The notes under the pieces: model-generated
Database searches by the model: none
What the model saw: only the letters and a program-made list of their open reading frames with translations
What the model was told of the DNA's origin: nothing
Program-made: the position numbers and the translations under genes
Assembly: GCA_947463385.1 (NCBI GenBank)
Contig: CANHSL010000006.1
Span: 1-61,047, forward strand
Length of the DNA: 61,047 nt
DNA from: Flavobacteriales bacterium
GTDB taxonomy: Bacteria > Bacteroidota > Bacteroidia > Flavobacteriales_D > Crocinitomicaceae
Reading direction: 5' to 3'
Part shown: positions 1-9,700 of the stretch, piece after piece
Position numbering within the stretch: position 1 is the first letter of the stretch
Layout: every line of letters starts with the position of its first letter

Positions 1-389
1 ATCAGAATCACTTGTACAATGAATCCGAATTAGCGGAGGTTCATATTTTTCCTCGGGTTAGGTATTTCGCCTACTACCTTTTATACCGGTACCCATCCAT
101 CGGATTCGATACAGAATATTGGGAATGGTTTTATCCGTATCTCATTTCACTCTTGGACCAATCCTCTCTTCATGAGAGGCGTATCATATTGCATACATGC
201 GTTGAAACCTTAGGTATCAATCCAACGCTTCAAGAAACCTTTCTAGAAGAAGTTATGGTGCGTTATCCCAAAAACTTTGAACATTTTCATCACAATTATT
301 ACGCAATAACTCCCTCGGAAGTCCTCCGTCTGTTAGACCCTAATGCCTCTACCTATTTTAATGGTCAACGAATTTTCCGACCTACTTAA
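1..389 (+). CDS. C-terminal part of a protein related to the neighbouring HTH-like protein (5' truncated by window edge)
   Basis: The reading frame is open to the left edge of the window, so the real start lies outside; the TTG at 12 is not needed as a start. What remains (about 129 residues) aligns by eye with the last third of the convergent gene at 468-1562. Both share a Tyr/Phe-rich stretch of the form (F/Y)P-x-x-RY-x-x-YYL-x-YRY-x3-GFD-x2-YW-x-W and then a hexa-residue core ERxIIxHT. No catalytic motif is visible. By analogy with its neighbour it is probably the helical effector part of a Bacteroidota-specific regulator, but that is inference. Confidence 0.6.
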   Translation, partial: QNHLYNESELAEVHIFPRVRYFAYYLLYRYPSIGFDTEYWEWFYPYLISLLDQSSLHERRIILHTCVETLGINPTLQETFLEEVMVRYPKNFEHFHHNYYAITPSEVLRLLDPNASTYFNGQRIFRPT

Positions 390-467
390 GTTGGGAGTTA
401 TAATTTATTCCTTATTTGATTTGTTCCTTGGCAATATACCATTCTAATGTATTGTGAAAATCTACCA

Positions 468-1562
468 CTAATCAAATAGCTGCGCTGCATTCGTGTCAAA
501 AAACCGGATGCGTTGTTGAACTGGACCTTGATTTAGATGGGGAGGGATTAAGCCAAAAAGCTCTGTAAATTCTGCACTAAACTGTTCGTAGGTCAGATTA
601 AGATGCTCTTCATCAAATTGTAAGGCATCTAATACGGTATGAATTATTATTTTACGTTCCCAACCTATTTGTTTGTGGGCTAGTTGAATGGCGTATTGCA
701 CCAACCATTGCCAATAAACTTCATCAAAGCCTGCATGAAAATAACGGTAAAACAAATAATAACAACGATATCTAATATGCGGATATACGTGGATTTGGTC
801 GAGCGCTTCCTGATTCACATGCAATTGAGTATACAGCCGCTCGCCCAATGCTTCCAAGGTGCTAAACTTCTTAGTGAAGAAATAGTGCCTTAACAATAAG
901 CAATTGGCGAAGATATAATCTTGTAAACATTGCAGCGACTCATCCGGATGAATGTTTTGAAGGTATAGATTTAATCCCTCCTCATAATGGTCAAGTTTAA
1001 ACTGAGGGTCTGCAAAGTATTCAAAAAAAGACTCTCTAACGATGGGTACGGCATGAAATTCTTTATAAAAATCAGTCGTTGATTCTGGATTTCGATATAA
1101 GGCTGCATAAATTTCTTCTCCTAAAATCAATTTCTTTTCAAAAGAAACATCCGAAGGAAATTGATTGAAAAAACTCCGCAAGGCATCGAATGACTTCATT
1201 TGAATGCAGTGAAATAGAATGCTATATGGCTCTCGATCGAACGAATCAGCAAATACCCCACTCTTTATTCTAAATTTACATAACTCAAGAAGGTGAACCT
1301 CTAATGCAACCCAGGAAGGATATCCAATAAAATCTGCTAAAATTTCTAAGGTTTGTACATACGGTGAATTCATGTTGTTTTCCCATAGAAAAAGCCTATA
1401 AACCGTACTTTCAGAAATCTTCTTTCCTGTCTTCTCCGATATAATAAGTGCCGCTTGTTTACAATCCGGTTTGGTATGAATCCGATAACTTAGCGCATCT
1501 TCCAATTTCATTTTAAGTGCATTTAAAACGGCCGACGAGATACGGAATTTTGGTTTTGGCAT
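468..1562 (-). CDS. Putative HTH-type regulator, Bacteroidota-specific, function unknown
   Basis: The first 90 or so residues are basic and helical. A segment around residues 35-62 (with ISESTVYRLF) looks like a helix-turn-helix, followed by TLEILADFIGYPSW, a motif I associate with DNA-binding domains of uncharacterised Bacteroidota proteins. The remaining 270 residues are helical and rich in Tyr, Phe and His, without signal peptide or membrane segment, so a cytoplasmic protein is likely. The C-terminal 100 residues resemble the truncated gene at the left edge, so the two are paralogues facing each other. The ATG at 1562 starts the conserved-looking basic N-terminus. No function can be assigned from sequence alone. 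Confidence 0.6.
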   Translation of the reverse strand: MPKPKFRISSAVLNALKMKLEDALSYRIHTKPDCKQAALIISEKTGKKISESTVYRLFLWENNMNSPYVQTLEILADFIGYPSWVALEVHLLELCKFRIKSGVFADSFDREPYSILFHCIQMKSFDALRSFFNQFPSDVSFEKKLILGEEIYAALYRNPESTTDFYKEFHAVPIVRESFFEYFADPQFKLDHYEEGLNLYLQNIHPDESLQCLQDYIFANCLLLRHYFFTKKFSTLEALGERLYTQLHVNQEALDQIHVYPHIRYRCYYLFYRYFHAGFDEVYWQWLVQYAIQLAHKQIGWERKIIIHTVLDALQFDEEHLNLTYEQFSAEFTELFGLIPPHLNQGPVQQRIRFFDTNAAQLFD

Positions 1563-1720
1563 TGAATCTTTTGTAAACGTTAGTATCGTGGTTTATGCAA
1601 AATAATACATTTAGGGAGACAATTGGGGTCACAAAAGGTTAAATTCGAATAAAAGCATATTTTACCCTATTATCTCATAAATTTCGGTAATTTGTAATAT
1701 ACAATGCCTAGCACCTCATA

Positions 1721-3259
1721 ATGTTACTTATTTCGATATATCTTTTACTCGTGATTAGCATCACCTTCTTTCAATGGAAGAATGTAAACGGATCAATTTT
1801 TAAACCCAACCAAAAAGTCCCTTGGTGGATTTCCGGCTTGTCCTTGTATATGTTATTTCTATCGGTGGATCAAGGACAATTGATTTCTGGGATCATTTCG
1901 GAACACGGAATGCAAGGCATGTGGATGGTTTGGGCTGGTAACCTCGGTGTTTTTGTTGTACCGCTTGTTTTTGCACCGCTGTGGCATAAACTCAACTTAG
2001 CCACCGACAATCAATTCATATTATTCCGATTTCCTGGAAAAGCAGGTGCCTGGTTGCATCGATTTCGAGCCATATATGTGGGGGGATTGGTTGTGACCTT
2101 GGCTGTGAGTTTTCATTTAATTGGGTTTGCTCGAGTAATTCAAGTTTTTTATGGACTTTCTCCAGTCCAAAGCACCTGTATTGGGGGGGGCATCATGCTT
2201 TTATTTGCTGTAAAGAATGTACTAGATATCAAACTCAAACTAGATGTTCTACACACCGTTCTTATTATTACAAGTTTTTTCGCCGTTGTTTTCTTTGTTG
2301 GGAAGGAATTTATTTTTGAAAAAGATTGGATGAAATTTTTGGTTGAACACCCTGCCAAACGAAGCTTATTCCCTAGCGATACGTCGGCGTGGTTTTCCAT
2401 GGTTATTTACCTTGGGGTGCAATGGTGGAGCTGTTACTTATTCGATGGTGGTGGAGCTGAAACCTCGCGTTTTACAGCAGTAAAAACTCCAAAAGACGCG
2501 ATTAAAGCGGGACTCACACCGATCCTCATCTCCTTTTTACTTAGTTTTTTTATGGTAATTCATGTAGTGGCTTTACTCGGGTATTCAGAACATAGCATGC
2601 CGGGTGAACTCGCCTATGTTAGTTCCCTGTTTAATCTGTTACCATCGTATAGTAAAGACATCGTATTTTTAGGATTCTTTGCCATGTTTATTACCACCGC
2701 GGAATCACTCCTAAATTGGGGAGCTTCCTTCTTAGTCATCGACGCATGGAATGGATGGTTAAATCCCAATAAGAAGCAACAGGAACATCGCTCTTTTTCC
2801 ATAGTGATGATGCTTGTATTAAGCTTGTTATCTGTTCTTGTGGCCCTTAATGTATCGAACCTACTGGAACTCATTAAAATTACATTTTCTATTTCTGCCG
2901 GTGTTTCTCCCGTATTTATACTACGGTGGATATGGTTTAGAATCAATGCCTGGTCTCAATTAAGTGCTATGTTGAGTTCCGGAGTATTCACCTTGATTTA
3001 TCCGTATCTACACGAAAACAGTTTATTAAGGCAATTGCCCTTGGAAGAATCCAGAATTTTAGTGGTAACCTTGCTTACCACCCTAACTTGGATTACTGTC
3101 ACCTTAATCTCAACCAATCAAACCAAAACCGTTGAAGAAAAGCTCTTACCCATCATAGGGTCTCGTAAGCAGATAATCTTTCGCTTGAGCATGGCGCTGA
3201 TGCTCGGAATTACATTAACGTATTGCACCTATGCCATCTGGCATCTAATCCTAGCTTAG
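1721..3259 (+). CDS. Sodium:solute symporter family (SSS/SLC5) transporter
   Basis: A 512-residue, highly hydrophobic protein with about 13 predicted membrane spans and the LeuT-like pattern of the SSS family. Recognisable stretches are the WWISGLSLYM segment in the first part, the GGGIMLLFAVKNVLDIK segment near residue 155 and a Trp-rich loop near residue 235 (YLGVQWWSCYLFDGGGAE). Family knowledge predicts Na+-coupled uptake of a small organic solute at the inner membrane; the substrate (sugar, sialic acid, amino acid or similar) cannot be read from the sequence. It stands alone, with 158 nt of non-coding DNA upstream, and its stop lies 3 nt from the convergent PcfJ gene. Confidence 0.8.
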   Translation: MLLISIYLLLVISITFFQWKNVNGSIFKPNQKVPWWISGLSLYMLFLSVDQGQLISGIISEHGMQGMWMVWAGNLGVFVVPLVFAPLWHKLNLATDNQFILFRFPGKAGAWLHRFRAIYVGGLVVTLAVSFHLIGFARVIQVFYGLSPVQSTCIGGGIMLLFAVKNVLDIKLKLDVLHTVLIITSFFAVVFFVGKEFIFEKDWMKFLVEHPAKRSLFPSDTSAWFSMVIYLGVQWWSCYLFDGGGAETSRFTAVKTPKDAIKAGLTPILISFLLSFFMVIHVVALLGYSEHSMPGELAYVSSLFNLLPSYSKDIVFLGFFAMFITTAESLLNWGASFLVIDAWNGWLNPNKKQQEHRSFSIVMMLVLSLLSVLVALNVSNLLELIKITFSISAGVSPVFILRWIWFRINAWSQLSAMLSSGVFTLIYPYLHENSLLRQLPLEESRILVVTLLTTLTWITVTLISTNQTKTVEEKLLPIIGSRKQIIFRLSMALMLGITLTYCTYAIWHLILA

Positions 3260-3262
3260 TGG

Positions 3263-5083
3263 CTAACTTGCAATTTTAAATTCTCGCATCCATGCGGATA
3301 TTATTTCAAGCTCTATTGCTTTACACGATCGATTATAGTGTCCTTTTTTCTGAATGACTCGATTGCGATTTAATTCAATCGTTACACACCGTATCTCATC
3401 TGTTTCTTCTTGCTCATTAACCCTTAATTCCCGCAATGAGAAAATAAAGGAACCACTCTGCAAGCAATGTGATGTGTAAAGACCAACACAATGTTTTAAA
3501 GCGGCCCCTTCATCAATTAATTCTTTATTGGTTTTTAACTGCTTGATTATATAATGTTTACCTTGTTTTTCATACGCATAGGTGCTGATTCCGTAATCAG
3601 GAAGTTTAACCAGTCCCTGATGCCCATAGCGTCTAGCGTTATTCAATTCAGTGTGCCATTCTTCGACATCCTGCTGTAAATTTCGGAGTTTCTTTTTCGA
3701 GAAATCAATCGTCCGATTTAAGGTAAACACCTGGTAGCGAATGTAATCAAAGAGCTCTCCTATTCCTCCTGTTTCCACACGAAGTCCTTGCCGATGCAAG
3801 AACATAGCTGTTTTAATCCAAAATTCACTTTCGTCTACATTACGAATAAAGCGATGAACATATAAAACGTAAGCTAAGTCCCCTGTATGTTCAAATAAGG
3901 CTGTTTTTATTAAGCCATCGGTTACCGTTCCCTGAATAGAAGAATCATCAAATGATCCCGGCAAGGTATTAAAGACATGAGCCAATTTTTTTGAAACAGT
4001 AAATGGCAAATCTTTCGCATACACTAAATTACCTCCCCGGATTAATTCACTTAGCCACTGTTCCTCCCTGTAAGTAAGCTTACTATGAATGAAATTACGC
4101 GTAAAATAAATGGATATCCCCCAAGATCTAAACAGATGATCGATTAGGATGGAAGAATACACATGGAACCGATAAAAATCAAGTGTTTTCCTCTGCCATT
4201 TAGCCTCAAAGTCCTTATTAATTAGCGGATAATCAACTTTTTCAAAAACTGACGGGTTTAATCGGTAGATGAAGTATAACCCATTTAACGTTTGAAAATT
4301 TAAGGTATATAAACGTTCAATTGAAATATACTTATAGAGTTGGATTATGAACTCAACGAACCGTTCGCCTTCCTCTAAAAACACTTTTTCGTTTAAGCGT
4401 GGAACTAACTCAATACATAAAAACTCATATGCCGCAGGTGGTGCGTTTTGTTTCTGTAAATAAGTAAATAACTGAAAGAGCTTTTGAATCGGGATGGGCT
4501 CAGCCCAGTTAATTTGGTGACCCAGTACATTCGCACCTAACTCGAAACGCTGTAAACACGAATAAATACCATCTGTTGTATTATTTAAAATAAACTTAAA
4601 AAGGATAATAAATCGTTCGGTATTTTCAATGTTCAATAGTTTTTTGGATAACGAAACGAGCAGATTTAATGCTGGTTTTTTATGATCAATTGTATCCTTT
4701 GCGTTTAAATTTAAATGCTGTATCACCAGATCCCAATAAACGGTAGAATCAATAAGTTTTGAGGAGTCGAGTTTCTTCGAGAGATACATCAAACATGGAA
4801 ACACCACCTTATTCCTTGAATATCTTTTAAAAAGCTCCAAAGATGTTGATGAACTTAATAAAGGGATTTTTGACCCCTCATACGTCGATTGTAATTGAAC
4901 AAAAAATGGAACTTCAGAAAGGTTTGTTTCACCCTTGATGGCTGCACGAATTCCATTGCGATAATTTAATACGCGTTCCTCTTCTCGGTTTAATTTAAGG
5001 CGAAGATTATAGCCATGAAGTAGTAACTCCCGATTTAAGGATAAAAAAATTTGTTTCGACATGTAATTTAGGAATAGAGGCAT
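3263..5083 (-). CDS. PcfJ-domain protein
   Basis: Residues about 510-606 match the PcfJ-like domain: LIDEGAALKHCVGLY, a second Cys nine residues on, G-x-FIFSLR, then CVTIELNRNRVIQKKG and a final basic helix. The conserved His-Cys-Val-Gly (near 531-534) is the hallmark of the family. The 500 residues before it are helical, hydrophilic and unfamiliar. PcfJ was named from an enterococcal conjugative plasmid and its biochemical role is not established; chromosomal copies are common in Bacteroidota. No mobile genes lie nearby. An internal ATG at 5062 (MSKQIFLSLN) is an equally good start; 5083 is the longest. The stop is only 3 nt from that of the symporter. Confidence 0.75.
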   Translation of the reverse strand: MPLFLNYMSKQIFLSLNRELLLHGYNLRLKLNREEERVLNYRNGIRAAIKGETNLSEVPFFVQLQSTYEGSKIPLLSSSTSLELFKRYSRNKVVFPCLMYLSKKLDSSKLIDSTVYWDLVIQHLNLNAKDTIDHKKPALNLLVSLSKKLLNIENTERFIILFKFILNNTTDGIYSCLQRFELGANVLGHQINWAEPIPIQKLFQLFTYLQKQNAPPAAYEFLCIELVPRLNEKVFLEEGERFVEFIIQLYKYISIERLYTLNFQTLNGLYFIYRLNPSVFEKVDYPLINKDFEAKWQRKTLDFYRFHVYSSILIDHLFRSWGISIYFTRNFIHSKLTYREEQWLSELIRGGNLVYAKDLPFTVSKKLAHVFNTLPGSFDDSSIQGTVTDGLIKTALFEHTGDLAYVLYVHRFIRNVDESEFWIKTAMFLHRQGLRVETGGIGELFDYIRYQVFTLNRTIDFSKKKLRNLQQDVEEWHTELNNARRYGHQGLVKLPDYGISTYAYEKQGKHYIIKQLKTNKELIDEGAALKHCVGLYTSHCLQSGSFIFSLRELRVNEQEETDEIRCVTIELNRNRVIQKKGHYNRSCKAIELEIISAWMREFKIAS

Positions 5084-5160
5084 TCCTACGGAAAACTATC
5101 CGCTACATAACATATCACCCAACTTATTACCTGAACGAACGCATGGTTTACTCCAGCACC

Positions 5161-8100
5161 TTATTCCTCCTTCCAGAGCAGTCCTCTAGATTTGGTATAC
5201 GGAATTGGAACTTGTGCTAATCGCTCTTCGATTCCATAAAACATGGTAAGCATTTGTTTAATTCGGACTGAAACCCCATTAAATTCTTCCTTCACAGCAG
5301 CTAAATTCGCTCGATGCGTATTGGTTACCCCCGAGGTATTATCATACAACATATACTCCACCATGCCCAAACGTCCCGTCATACTCGGTGCTGATTCAAA
5401 TTCATGTTTAGTTAACAACTCATCGCCGTACATAATAAGCTTACAAGAATCTAATCCAAGACTTAAGCTTTTTATTTCTCGTAACATGCTAATATCTGTA
5501 TTTGGATAATTCAATAAAGCGGATTCAACTAACCCAAGCTGCGCGCTAAACTCCTGAATGATTTCTCCTACGCCGCTAACTTTTCTACTCACTTCTGCTA
5601 CCTCTTTTCTGAATGCATTTAACTCTTCAGGATTTTTCGCAATTAAGGTTTGATTGCTCAATGCCTTCACATTGAATACATGCTGCTTCACCAAGGTGTC
5701 TATTCCTTTATTGCTTACCAAATAAACTTCCAGCGAATAATTACCAGCCGGTACCAAAAATCCATTATTACCGCCATTCACTGTGGTTGTTGGATTACTT
5801 CTCAAATTCCATGTGACACGAGAAATACCCTTTGCAGGCGTTGTAGTAAAACGCTTAATCTCCTTACCTGCCCCATTCGAAATAGCCCAAATACATGTTG
5901 CTTGTGTTTCTTGAATCTCTGCACGCAATTCATTCATCGATGGGTAAGTCACGTCTTTTTTATCCTTTTCAAGCGCCTTCTCTTTTTCTTGACGTTTACT
6001 TTTCAGCGATTGAATGTCGTCTTTGAGGTATAGATTGAATACGGCACCAAAGGAAGGATTTTCTGAGGCCCACATGTTATGCCCTTGAAATCCTGTACCT
6101 TCCAATCCGAGCGGATCCGCTGGTACATACAACAAGGCATCTTCGGTATCAAAAAGGTGTGCTTTCTTATTCAGCACCTCTGTGGTTAAGCCCCTAAGCG
6201 GACTATAGTTGTCTAACACATAGAATCCACGTCCAAATGTTGCAGCGACCAAATCACATTCCCGCTCTTGGATATCTAAATCATACACAGCAATGGTTGG
6301 TAAGCCACTTAGCTTTGTCCAATGTTGTCCTTCGTCGGTGGTAAAATATGCCCCAAACTCTGTTCCAACAAATAACAAATTGGGTGTTTTAAAATCTTGC
6401 TTAATGCAGTAAACCGTTCCGCGTTCAGGTAAATTACTCGAAATGGAAGTCCAAGTAGTTCCACGATCCGATGACTTAAACACATACGGTTTGAAATCAC
6501 CGTTACGCTGGTTATTAAATGCCGCATAAACCACTTGATCATTAAATCGCGATGCCGTCAACATATTCACCCGAGTTTGAGCTGGAACCCCTTGAATGGC
6601 ATCGATCTTTTTCCAATCCTTACCCTCATTTTGTGAAACTTGAATTAAGCCATCGTCTGTACCCGCAAAGAGTACTCCTTTTTTAAGAGGCGATTCATCC
6701 AAGGCCACCACATTACCATATACTGTGGTGGATGCATTCTTCATGACTGCATCAATGCTCCAAACCTGACCCATGACAGGAACTTTATTGCGATCCAATT
6801 GTCGCGTTAAATCTGGTGAAATTTCGGTCCAATCATCTCCTTTATTAGCAGACTTAAACACCTTATTCGCTGCGAAATACAAGGTCGAAGCATCATGTTT
6901 AGAGACGAGCAATGGCGCATCCCAGTTCCAACGATACCCGGGCTGACCTTTAGCTGGCATCGGTTGAATCGGAACTTTCTCTCCACTTTGCTTATCGTAT
7001 CGAACCAACCAACCATACTGCGCTTGGGCATATGTAATGTTTGGATTACTCCAATCCGTTGCCGACTCAAATCCATCTCCCCCATTCGTAATAAACCAAT
7101 CCGTATTTAATATCCCACTAACATTCGTTGTGCCTGAAGGACCACCCATGGAATTATTATCTTGAGTACCACCGTAAATGTTATAAAATGGATAATCGTT
7201 GTCTGTGGTTACTTTATAAAATTGCGTAATGGGTAGGTTGTCGAAAAACCGCCATTCCTTGGCATGACTATAGGTTTCATAAACCCCGCCATCGCAGCCT
7301 ACCAACCAATGGTCTGTATTCGCTGGGTCAATCCAAATGACATGATTGTCGACGTGCTTATGTGATTCACCCGTTGGCTTAAAGGTAACTCCTGCATCTT
7401 CTGAATGATGCATGTAGGTGTCCATAGCAAATACTTTACGTTTATTTAATGGGTCACAAAAAATTTCTTGGTAGTAGTTTCCACTGGTTGAAAAACCACC
7501 TTGCTTTGCCCAAGATTCCCCTTTATTGGTACTCAAATAAACACCGCCTTTATCATTGCGGCCTTCAACAATCGCATATATCCAATTCGGATCAGCAGGT
7601 GATACTGCAAGGCCAATTCTACCCATGTCTAATTTTGGCAATCCCGTGGCAATTTCACGCCAGGTTTCTCCACCGTCGGTGGACTTGTACAGCGTAGATT
7701 CAGGTCCGCCTCCAATATACGTCCATTCATGTCTTCTGCGTTGATGTGCAGAGGCATACAGAATTTCGGGATTGCTTGGATCGATAACTACTTCTGCAAT
7801 TCCCGTGTCATCCGAAACAAACAGGGTTCTTTTCCATGTTTTACCGCCATCAGTAGACTTATATACGCCGCGTTCTCCGCCTTTGCTCCAAAGGGGTCCA
7901 TACGCCGCAACCCATAATACATTATCGTTTGTTGGGTGAATTACAATACCTCCGATATGCTCTGATTGTTTAAGACCCATGTTCGTAAACGACTTACCGC
8001 CATCTACTGATTTATACACCCCGTCACCGTAGCTCACCGAACGTTGGTTATTGTTTTCTCCAGACCCAACCCAAACAGTAGATGGATTCGATGGAGCAAG

Positions 8101-8403
8101 TTCCACGCAACCAATAGAATAACTTCCGTAGCCATCGAAAATTGGCTGAAAGGTGATGCCGTGATTCTTAGTAAGCCATACCCCCCCACTGGCTGCCGCG
8201 ACATACCAAAAATCCTTATTGGTAGGGTGTACAGCGATGTCTGCGACCCTGCCTGAGGTAAGCGCGGGTCCAACCATGCGAAAACTCAAAGCAGAAACCG
8301 TTCCGGCATCGAAATTGAGTTTATTTACTTCTTTAATTTCCGTTTTTTTCTGTGCGAATGCAAAAACATGCCACAAGAGCATTATTAGAGTGAATTTTCT
8401 CAT
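5161..8403 (-). CDS. Large secreted BNR-repeat / sortilin-VPS10-type beta-propeller protein
   Basis: Begins with a signal peptide (MRKFTLIMLLWHVFAFAQ, cleavage after AFAQ). Residues about 30-750 hold at least nine Asp-box (BNR) motifs of the form S-x-D-x-G-x-T-W, e.g. KSTDGGKTWKR, KSTDGGETWRE, KSSDRGTTWTS, interleaved with ADPNWIYA-like strands, which indicates one or two large propellers as in VPS10/sortilin and bacterial WD40/YVTN/BNR proteins. The last 300 residues contain a charged linker (KSKRQEKEKALEKDKKD), a beta-sandwich-like part and a helical tail. No T9SS tail is evident. Family members in Bacteroidota are periplasmic or surface proteins; some annotate as glycosyl hydrolases, but Asp boxes alone do not prove catalysis. 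Confidence 0.75.
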   Translation of the reverse strand: MRKFTLIMLLWHVFAFAQKKTEIKEVNKLNFDAGTVSALSFRMVGPALTSGRVADIAVHPTNKDFWYVAAASGGVWLTKNHGITFQPIFDGYGSYSIGCVELAPSNPSTVWVGSGENNNQRSVSYGDGVYKSVDGGKSFTNMGLKQSEHIGGIVIHPTNDNVLWVAAYGPLWSKGGERGVYKSTDGGKTWKRTLFVSDDTGIAEVVIDPSNPEILYASAHQRRRHEWTYIGGGPESTLYKSTDGGETWREIATGLPKLDMGRIGLAVSPADPNWIYAIVEGRNDKGGVYLSTNKGESWAKQGGFSTSGNYYQEIFCDPLNKRKVFAMDTYMHHSEDAGVTFKPTGESHKHVDNHVIWIDPANTDHWLVGCDGGVYETYSHAKEWRFFDNLPITQFYKVTTDNDYPFYNIYGGTQDNNSMGGPSGTTNVSGILNTDWFITNGGDGFESATDWSNPNITYAQAQYGWLVRYDKQSGEKVPIQPMPAKGQPGYRWNWDAPLLVSKHDASTLYFAANKVFKSANKGDDWTEISPDLTRQLDRNKVPVMGQVWSIDAVMKNASTTVYGNVVALDESPLKKGVLFAGTDDGLIQVSQNEGKDWKKIDAIQGVPAQTRVNMLTASRFNDQVVYAAFNNQRNGDFKPYVFKSSDRGTTWTSISSNLPERGTVYCIKQDFKTPNLLFVGTEFGAYFTTDEGQHWTKLSGLPTIAVYDLDIQERECDLVAATFGRGFYVLDNYSPLRGLTTEVLNKKAHLFDTEDALLYVPADPLGLEGTGFQGHNMWASENPSFGAVFNLYLKDDIQSLKSKRQEKEKALEKDKKDVTYPSMNELRAEIQETQATCIWAISNGAGKEIKRFTTTPAKGISRVTWNLRSNPTTTVNGGNNGFLVPAGNYSLEVYLVSNKGIDTLVKQHVFNVKALSNQTLIAKNPEELNAFRKEVAEVSRKVSGVGEIIQEFSAQLGLVESALLNYPNTDISMLREIKSLSLGLDSCKLIMYGDELLTKHEFESAPSMTGRLGMVEYMLYDNTSGVTNTHRANLAAVKEEFNGVSVRIKQMLTMFYGIEERLAQVPIPYTKSRGLLWKEE

Positions 8404-8413
8404 GAATCAACAT

Positions 8414-8438
8414 TAAAAAGCCATTCTAATGAATGGCT
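8414..8438 (-). terminator. Intrinsic terminator of the lipoprotein gene at 8452
   Basis: An 8-bp perfect stem (AGCCATTC / GAATGGCT) with a 4-nt loop lies just after the stop of the lipoprotein gene and, read on the minus strand, is followed by TTTTT. It separates that gene from the large BNR gene, whose ATG is 11 nt further on. Confidence 0.7.
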
Positions 8439-8451
8439 GGTTATAATTTTA

Positions 8452-8994
8452 TTAGACTTTCATTCCTCGAACGAAACGGTCTTTTCTTTTTACTTTTTCG
8501 AGTTTCTTTTTTGCTACTTTAATGTAAGCAGATCGTGGGCTTCCTCGAAGGACATCGATTTTATAAGTAACGTCGCCGTATTTGATTTTCGGGCCACCCG
8601 CTTGATTCCAATCTACATCAAAATAATACCGACGATTTAATTCATTCTTCGATGAAAATTTTAAGATTTTCCCTTCCCCTGTTTCAAATCGAATAAACAT
8701 TTCTCCCTTTGGACCATAGGAATCAAAAACACACGGAGTTCCTGCTTGAATTATAACAGATTCTTTTTTGGTGGAAGAACTATTAATTAGTGTCCCGTTT
8801 GCGGTAGTGGTAGAATTCTCATTCTTAACTTCCTCATCCATTACGATGGTATGTGAAATATAGAATTGCACTTTACCCATTTTCTCCTCAGAATCCAACG
8901 AAAACTCATCACGAATCATGTTGGTGTATGCAACCTGCGTGGCACACGCGGAAAGTAACAATAGAATCGAACTGAATATTACAAGTGTTTTCAT
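8452..8994 (-). CDS. Hypothetical lipoprotein
   Basis: A clear lipoprotein signal (MKTLVIFSSILLLLSAC, lipobox LSAC with Cys17) heads a 180-residue protein that should be anchored in a membrane facing the periplasm or outside. The mature part is mostly beta-strand, with a Ser/Thr-rich insertion (NSTTTANGTLINSSSTKK) and a very basic C-terminus (KVAKKKLEKVKRKDRF). I do not recognise the family. A TATTTTTG box ends 12 nt before the ATG on the minus strand, so it probably has its own promoter, although no -33 TTG is seen, and it has its own terminator. Confidence 0.6.
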   Translation of the reverse strand: MKTLVIFSSILLLLSACATQVAYTNMIRDEFSLDSEEKMGKVQFYISHTIVMDEEVKNENSTTTANGTLINSSSTKKESVIIQAGTPCVFDSYGPKGEMFIRFETGEGKILKFSSKNELNRRYYFDVDWNQAGGPKIKYGDVTYKIDVLRGSPRSAYIKVAKKKLEKVKRKDRFVRGMKV

Positions 8995-9066
8995 GTTGTT
9001 TTTTTTACAAAAATAAGCAAAGTGACCCTAAAATTTCTAAGAAATCGCTAAAATTGTAATTGAAAC

Positions 9067-9693
9067 ATGAAAGCGCATCCCACGTCTCTTTTTTACATAA
9101 GCCTGTTGTTTATTGGAGCACTAAGCGCTCGCTGTTCAAACCATTCAAAGGAGAAGATTGAAGCCTTCGAAGACATACGTCCAAATAAAACCAAAAAAGA
9201 AACCAGTTCACTTACGGATCAAGATACCCTACTGCCTTACTTAGCTAGATACAAAAATGACAGCGTTGCGTTAGCATTTGACTCTATTAGATTAGATCAG
9301 CGACTTCATTTTCTTGATCGATTTAGCAATGGAAAGCAACCGAATAAGACGCGTTTTGAATTAAGTAACCGTGCTGGTAAAACGTATGTTGGGGAATGGA
9401 AATTTAAAGATACATTGGCACGTAAAAATGCCCTTTTTAATTGGCTGGATCATTTTGGCCCTGAAGAAAAACAACTTACGTGGTTTGGAAGAAGTAAAAT
9501 ATCCTCAGAGAATATGCTTGTATTGATCAATAAAACCTCTATAATACAGGTAAATTCCACAACTACATTGGAAGTAAAAAAATGGCTTAACTATCAAAAA
9601 TATTCCAATCCAAAAGATAGCACCATACTCATCATTGAGCAAGCTAAAGGGAAGCTATGTAGATGGACAAGACCACTCACAAATACGAAGTAA
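9067..9693 (+). CDS. Hypothetical exported protein
   Basis: The N-terminus (MKAHPTSLFYISLLFIGALSARCSNHSKE) is a signal sequence. A Cys follows, but the Arg at -1 is not a regular lipobox, so lipidation is uncertain. The mature 180 residues are basic and polar, with a segment (FSNGKQPNKTRFELSNRAGKTYVGEWKFKD) that reads as strands. I do not recognise the family. The next gene begins 7 nt after the stop, so the two are probably co-transcribed. Confidence 0.55.
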   Translation: MKAHPTSLFYISLLFIGALSARCSNHSKEKIEAFEDIRPNKTKKETSSLTDQDTLLPYLARYKNDSVALAFDSIRLDQRLHFLDRFSNGKQPNKTRFELSNRAGKTYVGEWKFKDTLARKNALFNWLDHFGPEEKQLTWFGRSKISSENMLVLINKTSIIQVNSTTTLEVKKWLNYQKYSNPKDSTILIIEQAKGKLCRWTRPLTNTK

Positions 9694-9700
9694 GAAATTT

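Noticed and set aside
5243-8416. Many plus-strand reading frames opposite the BNR gene
   Set aside because: They are shadows of a long gene with repeated motifs; none has a signal, promoter or recognisable domain.
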